DNA of 64,000 bases from DATBDE01 sp036270095. GTDB lineage: Bacteria > Actinomycetota > Thermoleophilia > Solirubrobacterales > Solirubrobacteraceae. This document shows positions 33,294 to 41,467 of this stretch, piece after piece; positions within the stretch are counted from its first letter, which is position 1; every line of letters starts with the position of its first letter. Position numbers and translations under genes: made by a program. Under the pieces are notes generated by a model, which did no database searches, was not told the origin of the DNA, and saw nothing but the letters and a program-made list of their open reading frames with translations. The stretch is taken from the NCBI GenBank assembly GCA_036270095.1, contig DATBDE010000048.1, positions 10,247-74,246 of the forward strand, in the 5' to 3' direction.

Positions 33294-34760
33294 TTGTACG
33301 GGTATCTCAAGCGCCTTCTCCGGACGGGGGCCGCCTACCAGGCCTCCGACGTGGTGTCCGCGGCGTTCGGGCTCCTGCTGCTCCCGGTCTACACGCGGGC
33401 GCTCACGCGCTCGCAGTACGGCACCGCCGAGGTGCTGCTGACCGCGATCCTCACCATCTCGATCATCGTCCGCCTGGGCGGGATCGAGGCCCTCGTCCGC
33501 TACTACTACCTGCACGACGACCCCGCCGAGCGCGACCGCGTCGTCCGCACCGCGACCGCCTGGATCTTCGTCGCCAGCACCGCCGCCGCGCTGCTCATCG
33601 GCGCCTTCGGCGAGCCGCTCTCCAAGCTCGTGCTCGGCTTCCACGACGCCACGCTCATGTGGCTCACCGCCCTCGGGATCTGGGCCTACACGAACCTCGA
33701 GGCCGCCTACGCCGTCCTGCGCGTGGACGAGCGCGCCCGCCCGTACCTGATCGCCTCGATGACCAACGTGCTCCTGACCATCGGCCTGACCGTGGTGCTG
33801 GTCGTCCCGCTCGACCAGGGCGCCCGCGGCATGCTGCTGGGCAACTACGGCGCCAGCGCCGTGGTGCTGCTGGGCCTGTGGTTCCTGCTCCGCGGCCGCC
33901 TGGGAGTGCCGTCGGTCCGCGGGCACATGCCGCCGATGCTGCGCTTCGGCCTGCCCACCGTGCCGGCCGAGGTCTCGGTCTTCCTGCTCAACGTCATCGA
34001 CCGCTTCTACATCTACCGCACCGCGCCCGGAGGACCGGGAGCCGCCGGGCTCTATTCGCTGGCGGTCAAGTTCGCCGCCGTGATCATCATGGTCGTGCGC
34101 GCCTTCCAGTACGCGTGGCCGCCGCTGGCCTACTCGGTCAAGGACGACCGCGAGGCCTCCCGCCTCTACGCCACCGTCACGACCTACTACGTGCTCTTCA
34201 CCGGGTTGATCGTTGCCGGCATGACCCTGCTCGGCCGCTGGATCCTGCGTGTGTTCGCGGCGCCCGCGTTCTTCGGCGCCCACGAGGCCCTGCCCTGGGT
34301 CACGCTGGGCTGGGCGCTGTACGGCCTGTTCCTCATCCTCACTGTCATGGCCGGCCGGGCGAAGATCACGACGCGAAATTTCCCGGCCGCGGCGCTGGGG
34401 TTGGGGGTCAACGTGCTCGGACTGGTCCTGCTCGTCGACCCGCTCGGCATCGCCGGCGCCGGCATCGCCCTGTGCGCGGCCTACGTGGCCATGGTCACCG
34501 CGATGTACCTGTTCGCGCGCCGCCTGTTCCCGGTGGCGTTCGAGTGGGGCCGCCTCGCCCACCTGGTGCTCGTGATCGGCGGCATCGCCGTCGCCGGCGA
34601 GCTCCTGCTGCCCACCGCCGGCGCCGGCGGGTTCCTGGGGCGGCTGGTCGCGCTGGTCGCCATCCCGGCCGTGTTGGCGGCCACCGGCTTCCTGCGCGCG
34701 GGCGAGACGCGGCGCCTGCGCGCGCTGGTCTCGCGCGCGGGCGCGGCGCGTGCCGCGTAG
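33294..34760 (+). CDS. Polysaccharide flippase (Wzx/MOP family)
   Basis: A polytopic membrane protein (488 residues from this start) with about 14 hydrophobic helices, beginning YGYLKRLLRTGAAYQASDVV, which fits the N-terminus of MOP-superfamily lipid-linked oligosaccharide flippases. RSQYGTAEVL and the paired-helix layout also match. It would flip the undecaprenyl-linked repeat outward for the O-antigen-ligase-type protein. I prefer TTG 33294 because TACCTT (33279-33284) lies 9 bases upstream and the hairpin blocks the GTG at 33273; the longer start adds seven residues. Confidence 0.85.
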   Translation: MYGYLKRLLRTGAAYQASDVVSAAFGLLLLPVYTRALTRSQYGTAEVLLTAILTISIIVRLGGIEALVRYYYLHDDPAERDRVVRTATAWIFVASTAAALLIGAFGEPLSKLVLGFHDATLMWLTALGIWAYTNLEAAYAVLRVDERARPYLIASMTNVLLTIGLTVVLVVPLDQGARGMLLGNYGASAVVLLGLWFLLRGRLGVPSVRGHMPPMLRFGLPTVPAEVSVFLLNVIDRFYIYRTAPGGPGAAGLYSLAVKFAAVIIMVVRAFQYAWPPLAYSVKDDREASRLYATVTTYYVLFTGLIVAGMTLLGRWILRVFAAPAFFGAHEALPWVTLGWALYGLFLILTVMAGRAKITTRNFPAAALGLGVNVLGLVLLVDPLGIAGAGIALCAAYVAMVTAMYLFARRLFPVAFEWGRLAHLVLVIGGIAVAGELLLPTAGAGGFLGRLVALVAIPAVLAATGFLRAGETRRLRALVSRAGAARAA

Positions 34761-35262
34761 GGCGGCGCTGGCCGCGGCGGCGGCCGTGCTGGCGCTCGCT
34801 GGCTGCGGTGGCTCGAGCAAGCCCGCGCAGCACACGCTGCGCGCGCAGCGGCTGCCGTTCACGTTCTCCTATCCGCCCGCCTTCCGCGCCACCGCCCCGG
34901 CCCAGGGGCCGATCTACGCCCAGGTCGCGCTCGGCCCGCGCGACGGCCTGGCCGTGCGCCGGACCAGCGCCCGCGAGCTCGACCCCGACCAGTACCTGGA
35001 CGGCCTGCGCGCCGGCTTCGCGCGCCAGGGCCTCGTCGTCGTGCAGCGCCGCGAGCGCCATTCCGGCCGGGACATGGGCGTGCTCGCCGTCGACGTACCC
35101 GCGTCCAACCCGGCGGCTGGCGGCCGCACGCCGCTGCACACGACGAGCTACTTCTTCGCCGGCGGGGGCGGGACCTGGCAGCTCGAGTGCCGGGCCGCGA
35201 GCCGCCGCGCGGAGGTGGGCCGGGCCTGCCGGCAGGCCCTCGCCACGCTGCGGTTCGGGTAG
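34750..35262 (+). CDS. Small predicted lipoprotein, secreted
   Basis: A 170-residue protein with an Ala-rich signal peptide and lipobox LALAGC (Cys about 19), followed by GSSKP and a compact mature domain (about 35-170). The domain has LPFTFSYPPAFRA near its start and DMGVLAVDVP in the middle. This looks like a PsbP-like or DUF1795-type alpha-beta fold, but I cannot assign it. GTG start, overlapping the flippase stop by 11 bases, indicates translational coupling and a likely envelope role in glycan export. Confidence 0.65.
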   Translation: MPRRAALAAAAAVLALAGCGGSSKPAQHTLRAQRLPFTFSYPPAFRATAPAQGPIYAQVALGPRDGLAVRRTSARELDPDQYLDGLRAGFARQGLVVVQRRERHSGRDMGVLAVDVPASNPAAGGRTPLHTTSYFFAGGGGTWQLECRAASRRAEVGRACRQALATLRFG

Positions 35263-35300
35263 GGATAGGCGCTTCGCCGCCGAATCCGGGGGCGCACGGA

Positions 35301-36425
35301 ATGCTCCTGGCCGACCCGCCCACCAAGCCCAGGCCCTCCGCGGGCACCTACCGTCGTCGCCGTGCCGCCGCCCTCGGCGCACTCGTGCTCGGGCTTGCCG
35401 TCGTGGTCGTCACGGGCATCTCGCTGGCCGGCGGGGGCGGAGGGAAGGGCCGCGCCGCCACCGTGCAGCCGGCGGCGGTGCACCGTGGCCCGATCACGAT
35501 CGAGTGGGTCGGGGACATCACGCCCGGATCGTCCATGGGGGTGCCGCCGGGCAACGGCAGGGCCCAGTTCGCGAAGGTCCGGCGCCGGCTGCGCGCGGCC
35601 GACCTGACCTTCGGCAACCTCGAGGGCACCTACTCGGTCGGCGGCGCCTCGAAGTGCGGGAGCGGCGGCGGCCACACCTGCTTCGCCTTCCAGGCCCCGC
35701 CCGACCACGCCGTGGCCTTGCGCCGCGCGGGCTTCGACGTTGTCAACCTGGCCAACAACCACGCCTGGGACTTCGGCGCGACCGGGCAGGCCCAGACCCG
35801 GGCCGCGCTGCGCAGAGCTCGCGTGGCCGCGACCGGGCGGCCGGGCGAGATCACGATCGTGCGCCGCGACGGGCTCCGGGTGGCGCTGCTCGGCTTTGCC
35901 GCCTATCCGTGGGCGAGCTCGCTCAAGGACCTAGGCGGGGCCCGCCGGCTCGTCCGGCAGGCGGCCAAGCGCGCCGACGTCGTCGTCGTGGCCATGCACG
36001 CCGGCGCCGAGGGCGCCGACCAGACCCACGTGCCCCAGGGCACCGAGATCGCCTTCGGCGAGGACCGCGGCGATAGCCGCGCCTTCGCCCACGCCGTCGT
36101 CGCCGCCGGCGCCGATTTGGTGGTCGGCTCGGGCCCGCACGTGATCCGCGGCGTCGAGCGCTACCACGGGCGCGTGATCGCCTACTCGCTGGGCAACTTC
36201 GCGGGCTGGAACAACTTCGGCCTGGGCGGCCCGCTGAGCGAGAGCGCCATCCTGCACGTGCGCGTCGACGCCGACGGGCGGGTCCAGTCCACGCACTGGA
36301 TCCCCATCCACTTGGGCGGCCCGGGGATCCCGCGGGTCGAGCACGACGGCACGAGCAAGCAGCTGGTCGAGCAGGTCTCCCGGCAGGACTTCGGGCGCGC
36401 GGCGGGCATCATGCCTCGCACTTGA
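35301..36425 (+). CDS. CapA family poly-gamma-glutamate/capsule-type metallophosphatase
   Basis: A 374-residue protein with an N-terminal membrane anchor (about 22-44) and an extracytoplasmic CapA domain. Calcineurin-like metal motifs are visible: WVGDITPGSS, NLEGTYS (Asn-Glu pair), NLANNHAWDFG, VVAMHAGAE and GSGPHVIRGVERY, with YSLGNFAGWN at the end. CapA proteins act in capsule or polyglutamate anchoring and some are phosphodiesterases. ATG 35301 is used; the next gene starts with a TTG overlapping the stop. Confidence 0.85.
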   Translation: MLLADPPTKPRPSAGTYRRRRAAALGALVLGLAVVVVTGISLAGGGGGKGRAATVQPAAVHRGPITIEWVGDITPGSSMGVPPGNGRAQFAKVRRRLRAADLTFGNLEGTYSVGGASKCGSGGGHTCFAFQAPPDHAVALRRAGFDVVNLANNHAWDFGATGQAQTRAALRRARVAATGRPGEITIVRRDGLRVALLGFAAYPWASSLKDLGGARRLVRQAAKRADVVVVAMHAGAEGADQTHVPQGTEIAFGEDRGDSRAFAHAVVAAGADLVVGSGPHVIRGVERYHGRVIAYSLGNFAGWNNFGLGGPLSESAILHVRVDADGRVQSTHWIPIHLGGPGIPRVEHDGTSKQLVEQVSRQDFGRAAGIMPRT

Positions 36426-37537
36426 ACGTCCACATCGTCGACCCCTCGGCCTATACGCCTCCCTACGACCGCGCGCTGGCGGCCGCGCTGGCGCGCGCCG
36501 GCGCCCGGGTCACGCTCGAGACCAGCCGCTTCGGCTACGGCCCGGTGCCGCGCGCCGACGGCTACGCGGTGGACGAGCGCTTCTACCGCTGGGCGCCGGG
36601 CGGCCCGGGCTCGCGCGCCCGCTTCGCGGCCAAGCTGGCCCAACACGTGCCCGACATGTTGCGGTACCGCAACGCCGCGAGGGGCGCGGACGTCGTCCAC
36701 TTCCAGTGGCTGACTGTGCAGCCCCTGGACGTCCACCTGCTGCCGCAGGTGCATCCGCTCGTGCTCACCGCCCACGACGTCCTGCCGCGCGAGCCCCGCC
36801 CGGGCCAGCTCCAGGCCCAGCGGCGCCTGTACGCGCGGGTCGACGCGGTCGTCGTGCACTCGCAGACCGGAGCGGCACGCCTGCTCGCGCTCGGGGTGCC
36901 CGAGGACCGCGTCCACGTCATCCCGCATGGCGCCTTCACCCACCTCGCCGCGCTGGAGCCCCGGCCGTTGCCGCCTGAGCTGGGCGCGACCGAGCGCCCG
37001 GTCGTCCTGTTCTTCGGCCTCCTGCGCGCGTTCAAGGGCCTCGACGTGCTGCTCGAGGCCTGGCGCGGCATCGAGGACGCCGAGCTGTGGGTCGTCGGCC
37101 GCCCGCGCATGGACCTCGAGCCGCTGCGGGCGCGGGCGCCCGCCAACGTGCGCTTCCTGCCCCGGTTCGTGACCGACGAGGAGGTCGCGGCGCTGTTTCG
37201 CCGCGCGGACCTCGCCGTGCTGCCCTACCGCCAGGCCGACCAGTCCGGCGTGCTGTTCACTGCGCTGGCCTTCGGCACGCCGTTCGTGGCCAGCGACGTG
37301 GGAGGCTTCGGCGACGTCGCCGCGAAGGGAGCGGGCGAGGTGGTGGCGCCGGCCGACCCCGCGGCGCTACACGACGCGCTGGTCGCCCTGCTCGCCGACC
37401 CCGAACGCCGGGCGCGCATGGCCGCCGCCGCGCGCGAGGCCGCGGCCACGACCTACGCCTGGGACGCCATCGCCCGGCGCACGCTGGACCTCTATGCCCG
37501 GCTCGGCGCGCCGGTTCGCCACAATGCGGCGCCGTGA
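36422..37537 (+). CDS. GT4 family glycosyltransferase
   Basis: A 371-residue GT-B enzyme. N-terminal acceptor half with VVHFQWLTVQPLDVHLLPQ and LTAHDVLPREPRPGQ; C-terminal donor half (about 190-350) with VVLFFGLLRAFKGLDVLLEAW, the FG-x-x-R-x-x-K-G motif typical of GT4, and ADLAVLPYRQADQSGVLFTALAFGTPFVASDVGG as the nucleotide-sugar site. It probably extends the repeat unit on the cytoplasmic face. The start is TTG 36422 overlapping TGA of capA; the stop overlaps the GTG of the next gene. Confidence 0.9.
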   Translation: MNVHIVDPSAYTPPYDRALAAALARAGARVTLETSRFGYGPVPRADGYAVDERFYRWAPGGPGSRARFAAKLAQHVPDMLRYRNAARGADVVHFQWLTVQPLDVHLLPQVHPLVLTAHDVLPREPRPGQLQAQRRLYARVDAVVVHSQTGAARLLALGVPEDRVHVIPHGAFTHLAALEPRPLPPELGATERPVVLFFGLLRAFKGLDVLLEAWRGIEDAELWVVGRPRMDLEPLRARAPANVRFLPRFVTDEEVAALFRRADLAVLPYRQADQSGVLFTALAFGTPFVASDVGGFGDVAAKGAGEVVAPADPAALHDALVALLADPERRARMAAAAREAAATTYAWDAIARRTLDLYARLGAPVRHNAAP

Positions 37538-38670
37538 AGCGCGCCGCCAAGCTCGCGTTCTTGGGCTCGGCCGGGCTGCTGGGGTACACACAGCTCGGCT
37601 ACCCCGTCCTGCTCGCAGGCCTCGATCGCCTGCGCCGGCCGCGCGATCCCGACATCCTCCCCTACACCGACGGCGACGTACCCGACGTCTCGCTCGTGGT
37701 CGCCGCCTACAACGAGGCGCCGGTGATCGATGCCAAGGTGCAGAACGCGCGCGCGCTCGACTACCCCGCCGACCGGCTCGAGGTGATCGTGTCCGTCGAC
37801 GGCGCGACCGACGGCACGGCCGAGCGCGCCCGCGCCGCCGGCGCCGACGTCGTGATCGAGAACACGCGCGGCGGCAAGGTGCGCGCGCAGGACGCGGCGG
37901 TGGCGCGCGCACGCGGCGAGGTCGTGGCCTTCTCGGACGCCAACGCGACCTGGGAGCCCGGCGCGCTGCGCGCGCTCGTCGACCCCTTCCTCGACCCGCG
38001 CGTGGGCTACGTCTGCGGCAGCGTCCGCTTCACCGGCGCCAACGGGGCGACCAATCAGGAGGGCCTGTACTGGCGCTATGAGATGTGGCTGCGCGGGCTG
38101 GAGTCGCGCCTGGCCTCGGTCACCGCCGGCAACGGCGCCATCTACGCCACCCGCAAGGACGCCTACATCGTCGTCGACCCGGTCATGGGCCATGACCTCT
38201 CCTTCCCGTTCAACCTGGTCAAGCGCGGCTGGCGCGCGGTCTACGCGTCGGCGGCGCGCGCGACCGAGAAGATGGTCCCGACCGTCGAGGGCGAGTTCGC
38301 GCGCAAGCGGCGGATGATGAGCCACACCTGGCCGATCGTCGTGCGCGGCGGCATGCTGTCGCCGCGTGGCTACGGCGGCCTGTACGGGCTCATGATCACC
38401 TCGCACCGGCTGCTGCGCTACGCCAGCCCGTTCCTGCACCTGCTCGCGCTCGGGACCAACGCGGCCCTGCTCGAGGAGGGCGCCGGCTACCGCGCCGCCT
38501 TCGCCGCGCAGCTCGGGCTGCTGGGCGCCGCGGCGGCGCCGTCGCGCGCCCGGCCGTTCCTGGTGGTCCGCTACTACGTGCTAACGACCGCCTCGGTCGC
38601 CGCGGGCCTGGTCGACTGGCTGCGCCACGGCACCGAGGCGGGCTGGGACGCCGCGGAGGGCACGCGGTGA
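37534..38670 (+). CDS. GT2 family glycosyltransferase
   Basis: A 378-residue processive-type GT-A enzyme. A short N-terminal hydrophobic segment (about 7-27) is followed by the GT2 core: VSLVVAAYNEAPVIDAKV, DRLEVIVSVDGATDGT, SDANATWEPGAL as the DxD-equivalent, and GHDLSFPFNLV, then KRRMMSHTWPI in place of the Q-x-x-R-W motif. Two to three hydrophobic helices lie near the C-terminus. It resembles cellulose/hyaluronan-synthase-like membrane glycosyltransferases. Four-base overlaps at both ends mark one operon. Confidence 0.88.
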   Translation: MKRAAKLAFLGSAGLLGYTQLGYPVLLAGLDRLRRPRDPDILPYTDGDVPDVSLVVAAYNEAPVIDAKVQNARALDYPADRLEVIVSVDGATDGTAERARAAGADVVIENTRGGKVRAQDAAVARARGEVVAFSDANATWEPGALRALVDPFLDPRVGYVCGSVRFTGANGATNQEGLYWRYEMWLRGLESRLASVTAGNGAIYATRKDAYIVVDPVMGHDLSFPFNLVKRGWRAVYASAARATEKMVPTVEGEFARKRRMMSHTWPIVVRGGMLSPRGYGGLYGLMITSHRLLRYASPFLHLLALGTNAALLEEGAGYRAAFAAQLGLLGAAAAPSRARPFLVVRYYVLTTASVAAGLVDWLRHGTEAGWDAAEGTR

Positions 38671-39035
38671 GCGCCGACCCGGCCGAGGTCGTGCGCCGGC
38701 TCGTGGCCGCGTTCAACGCGTTCGACATCGACGCGGTGATCGCGCTGAGCAGCCCCGACGTCGTCGTGCGCGAGAACCCGGCCTTCCCCGACGCCTCGAC
38801 GTACCGGGGCCACGACGGCGTGCGGGCGATGCTCGCCGGCTGGGCGGAGGCCTTCGATGAGTGGCACACCGAGGTGGAGCGGATCACCGTCGACGGCGAC
38901 GAGGTCAAGCTGCTGGCGACGTACGAGGGCGTCGGGCGGCTCACCGGCGCGCCGGTCAAGATGCCGCCCGAGCGGGCGGTCTACGTCGTGCGCGACGGCC
39001 AGGTGGTCTCCGCGCAGTTCGGGGGGCCGACGTGA
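38667..39035 (+). CDS. SnoaL/NTF2-like small protein
   Basis: A 122-residue protein of the NTF2-like superfamily, SnoaL-like type: EVVRRLVAAFNAFDIDAVIALSSPD at the start, then RGHDGVRAMLAGWAEAF, and VYVVRDGQVVSAQFGG at the end. Such folds serve as small isomerases, hydrolases or ligand-binding domains; the active residues cannot be assigned. GTG start overlaps the GT2 stop, and its own stop overlaps the sugar transferase start, so its expression is tied to the glycan operon although its role is unclear. Confidence 0.75.
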   Translation: MSADPAEVVRRLVAAFNAFDIDAVIALSSPDVVVRENPAFPDASTYRGHDGVRAMLAGWAEAFDEWHTEVERITVDGDEVKLLATYEGVGRLTGAPVKMPPERAVYVVRDGQVVSAQFGGPT

Positions 39036-39634
39036 AGCGGGCGCTCGACCTCGTGGGCGCGACCGCGATCCTGGTCCTCGCCTCGCCGGTGATGGCGGTC
39101 GCCGCGCTGGTCATCCGGCTCGAGAGCCGCGGCCACCCGATCTACCGGCAACGCCGGGTGGGCAAGGACGGGCACCCGTTCGAGATCTACAAGTTCCGCA
39201 CCATGGTCGACGGCGCCGAGCACATCGGCGCGGGCATGGCCGTCAACGAGGGCGACCCGCGCATCACGCGCTTCGGCCACGTGCTGCGCCGCTGGTCGCT
39301 GGACGAGCTCCCCAACCTGGTCAACGTCGTGCGCGGCGAGATGTCGCTCGTGGGTCCGCGCCCGACGATCCAGGTCCAGGTCGACCAGTACACGCCGCAC
39401 CAGCGCCGGCGGCTCGAGGTCAAGCCCGGGATCACCGGCTGGGCCCAGGTCAACGGGCGCACGACGCTGCCCTGGCCCGAGCGCATCGAGCTCGACGTCT
39501 GGTACGTCGACCACCGCACGCTGCTGCTCGACGTGCGCATCCTGCTGCGCAGCGCCAGGCTCGTGTTCGAGGGCTACGGGCTCTACAAGGGCGACACCGG
39601 GGGCTGGAACGGCCCCACGGGCGAGCGGCGATGA
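39032..39634 (+). CDS. Initiating sugar transferase (phosphoglycosyltransferase)
   Basis: A 200-residue monotopic phosphoglycosyltransferase (bacterial sugar transferase family), the minimal PglC-like form without the polytopic WbaP/WbaJ domain. It transfers a sugar-1-phosphate to undecaprenyl phosphate, starting repeat synthesis. Signatures: VKRALDLVGATAILVLASPVM as re-entrant membrane helix, FEIYKFRTMVDGAE, RRWSLDELPNLVNVVRGEMSLVGPRP and KPGITGWAQVNGR. The catalytic Asp-Glu pair (DE in SLDELPNL) is present. With the PglF-like dehydratase and the DegT aminotransferase it forms a plausible amino-sugar-initiated pathway. Confidence 0.92.
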   Translation: MKRALDLVGATAILVLASPVMAVAALVIRLESRGHPIYRQRRVGKDGHPFEIYKFRTMVDGAEHIGAGMAVNEGDPRITRFGHVLRRWSLDELPNLVNVVRGEMSLVGPRPTIQVQVDQYTPHQRRRLEVKPGITGWAQVNGRTTLPWPERIELDVWYVDHRTLLLDVRILLRSARLVFEGYGLYKGDTGGWNGPTGERR

Positions 39635-40620
39635 CCGGCGTCCTGCTCACCGGCGTGGGGAAGCGCTACGACATCGTCTCCGCCTTCACCCAGCACGCCA
39701 CCGTCGTGGCGGCCGACCCCAACCCGCTCGCGCCGGCCCAGTACGCGGCGACGGTGCGCACGGCGGTGCCGCGCATCCACGACCCGGCCTACGTACCCGC
39801 GCTACGGGCGCTGTGCGACGAGCACGACGTCGGCGCGGTGGTGCCGCTGACCGACCTCGACCTCTCGGTGCTGGCCCGGGCGCGGCGCGAGGGGATCCTG
39901 CCGGCCTTCGTGCCCGACCCCGAGATCACCGACGCCACCTTCGACAAGTACGACGCCCATCGGCTGCTCGAGCGCATGGGCCTGCCCTCGCCGCCGACCG
40001 TGCTGCCGGGCACCGAGCCCGATTCCTACCCGGTCATGGTCAAGCCGCGCCAGGGCAGCGGCGCCCGCTCCGTCCACCCGGCGCCCGACCGCGCCGCGAT
40101 GAAATTCTTCGTCGGCTACGTGGACGAGCCGGTCATGGTCCAGAAGCTCATGCAGGGGCCCGAGTTCTCGATGGACTGCCTGTCCGATCTCGACGGGCGC
40201 TGCCTGAACGTGATCCCGCGCTCGATGCTCGAGTCGCGCGGAGGCGAGTCGATCAAGGGCACCGTGCTCGACGACCCCGAGCTCGTCGACCTCGGCCGCC
40301 GCGTCGTCGAGGCGCTGGGGGTGCGCGGGCCCTGCACCGTGCAGGCGTTCCGCGACCGCGACATCGGCCTGGGCATCACCGACGTCAACACGCGCTTCGG
40401 CGGCGCGTTCCCGGCGCCGATGTACGCGGCCCTGCCCGGCCGCACGTACCCGGAGCTGATCGCGCGCATGGCCGCCGGCGAGCGCATCGAGCCCCACGTC
40501 GGCCAGTACCGGGCCGGGGTCACCTTCATCCGCTACTACTGGCAGCTCGAGCTCGACGGCGACCTGACGCCCACCGGCCGGGACATCGTGGATCCGCCCG
40601 GCCCGCCGGCGCCACGATGA
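39631..40620 (+). CDS. ATP-grasp family protein
   Basis: A 329-residue ATP-grasp enzyme related to the carbamoyl-phosphate synthase large-subunit-like group: an N-terminal pre-ATP-grasp Rossmann-like part (VLLTGVGKRYDIVSAF), then the central ATP-binding segment PVMVKPRQGSGARSVH, VMVQKLMQGPEFSMDCL, and the metal site FRDRDIGLGITDVNTRFGG (D-x-N-x-R). It is likely to ligate a carboxylate, perhaps an amino acid or a small acid, to an amino group on the glycan or nucleotide sugar. Partner substrate unknown. ATG overlaps the stop of the sugar transferase. Confidence 0.85.
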   Translation: MTGVLLTGVGKRYDIVSAFTQHATVVAADPNPLAPAQYAATVRTAVPRIHDPAYVPALRALCDEHDVGAVVPLTDLDLSVLARARREGILPAFVPDPEITDATFDKYDAHRLLERMGLPSPPTVLPGTEPDSYPVMVKPRQGSGARSVHPAPDRAAMKFFVGYVDEPVMVQKLMQGPEFSMDCLSDLDGRCLNVIPRSMLESRGGESIKGTVLDDPELVDLGRRVVEALGVRGPCTVQAFRDRDIGLGITDVNTRFGGAFPAPMYAALPGRTYPELIARMAAGERIEPHVGQYRAGVTFIRYYWQLELDGDLTPTGRDIVDPPGPPAPR

Positions 40621-40657
40621 ACGGCCAGACCCCGTTGAGGGTGGTTGAGGCTTTGCG

Positions 40658-41464
40658 ATGAGCGTGCTCCTCACCGGCGCCTCGGGCGGCCTGGGGGGCG
40701 AGGCGGCCGCCGCGATGCGCGCCGCGGGCCGGGACGTCGTGGGGCCCGGGCGCGACCAGCTCGACCTCGGCTCGCTCGAGTCGGTGCGCGCGTTCGCGGC
40801 CGCCGTCGACGGACCGGTCGAGGCGATCGTCTGCAACGCGGGCATGCAGAGCCCCGGCCGCACGGCATTCACGGAGGACGGCATCGAGCTGACGTTCCAG
40901 GTCAACCACCTTGGGCACTTCCTGCTCGTGGCGCTGCTGCGCGACCGGCTGGCGCCGAACGCGCGCGTGGTGGTCGTCAGCTCCGGCACCCACGACGCCG
41001 CGCAGCGCACCGGCATGCCCAAGCCGGACTACCGCGGCGCGCGGGCGCTCGCCCATCCCGCCCCCAGTGACTCGACCACCGAGGGCCGGCGCCGCTATAC
41101 GGCCAGCAAGCTCTGCAACGTGCTCTTCGCCTACGAGCTGGCCCGTCGCGGCCCGGTCCGCGCCAACGTCTTCGACCCCGGACTCGTGCCCGGCACCGGC
41201 CTGGCCCGCGACTACGGCCGGCTGCAGCGCTTCGTCTGGGACCGGGTCCTGCCCGTGGTCGCCCCGGTCCTGCCCATCATGAGCACGCCGGAGCGGTCGG
41301 GCCGCGCGCTCGCTCGCCTCGCCACCGATCCCGCGCTCGCGCACGTCACCGGCGCGTACTTCCTCGGCGAGCGGCCGCGCGGCTCCTCGGAGGACTCCTA
41401 CGACCGCGACAAGGCCCGCGACCTGTGGGAGACGAGCGAGGCCCTGGTCGAGCGGTACCTGTAG
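40658..41464 (+). CDS. Short-chain dehydrogenase/reductase
   Basis: A 268-residue SDR with the NAD(P) motif TGASGGLGG at the N-terminus, CNAGMQ (NAG), Ser in VVSSGTHDAAQ and the YTASK catalytic pair. An insertion between Ser and Tyr resembles retinol-dehydrogenase/protochlorophyllide-reductase-like members. Start ATG with GAGG 7 bases upstream. It is 37 bases after the ATP-grasp gene and may or may not belong to the glycan operon. Confidence 0.85.
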   Translation: MSVLLTGASGGLGGEAAAAMRAAGRDVVGPGRDQLDLGSLESVRAFAAAVDGPVEAIVCNAGMQSPGRTAFTEDGIELTFQVNHLGHFLLVALLRDRLAPNARVVVVSSGTHDAAQRTGMPKPDYRGARALAHPAPSDSTTEGRRRYTASKLCNVLFAYELARRGPVRANVFDPGLVPGTGLARDYGRLQRFVWDRVLPVVAPVLPIMSTPERSGRALARLATDPALAHVTGAYFLGERPRGSSEDSYDRDKARDLWETSEALVERYL

Positions 41465-41467
41465 GCG

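Noticed and set aside
31962..34862. Minus-strand open frame of about 966 codons.
   Set aside because: Low-complexity frame opposite the flippase; only the glycosyltransferase in another frame is supported.
31940..36076. Plus-strand open frame of about 1,380 codons.
   Set aside because: It runs through the antisense of a glycosyltransferase gene and out-of-frame through the flippase, lipoprotein and capA genes; no homology-like segments.
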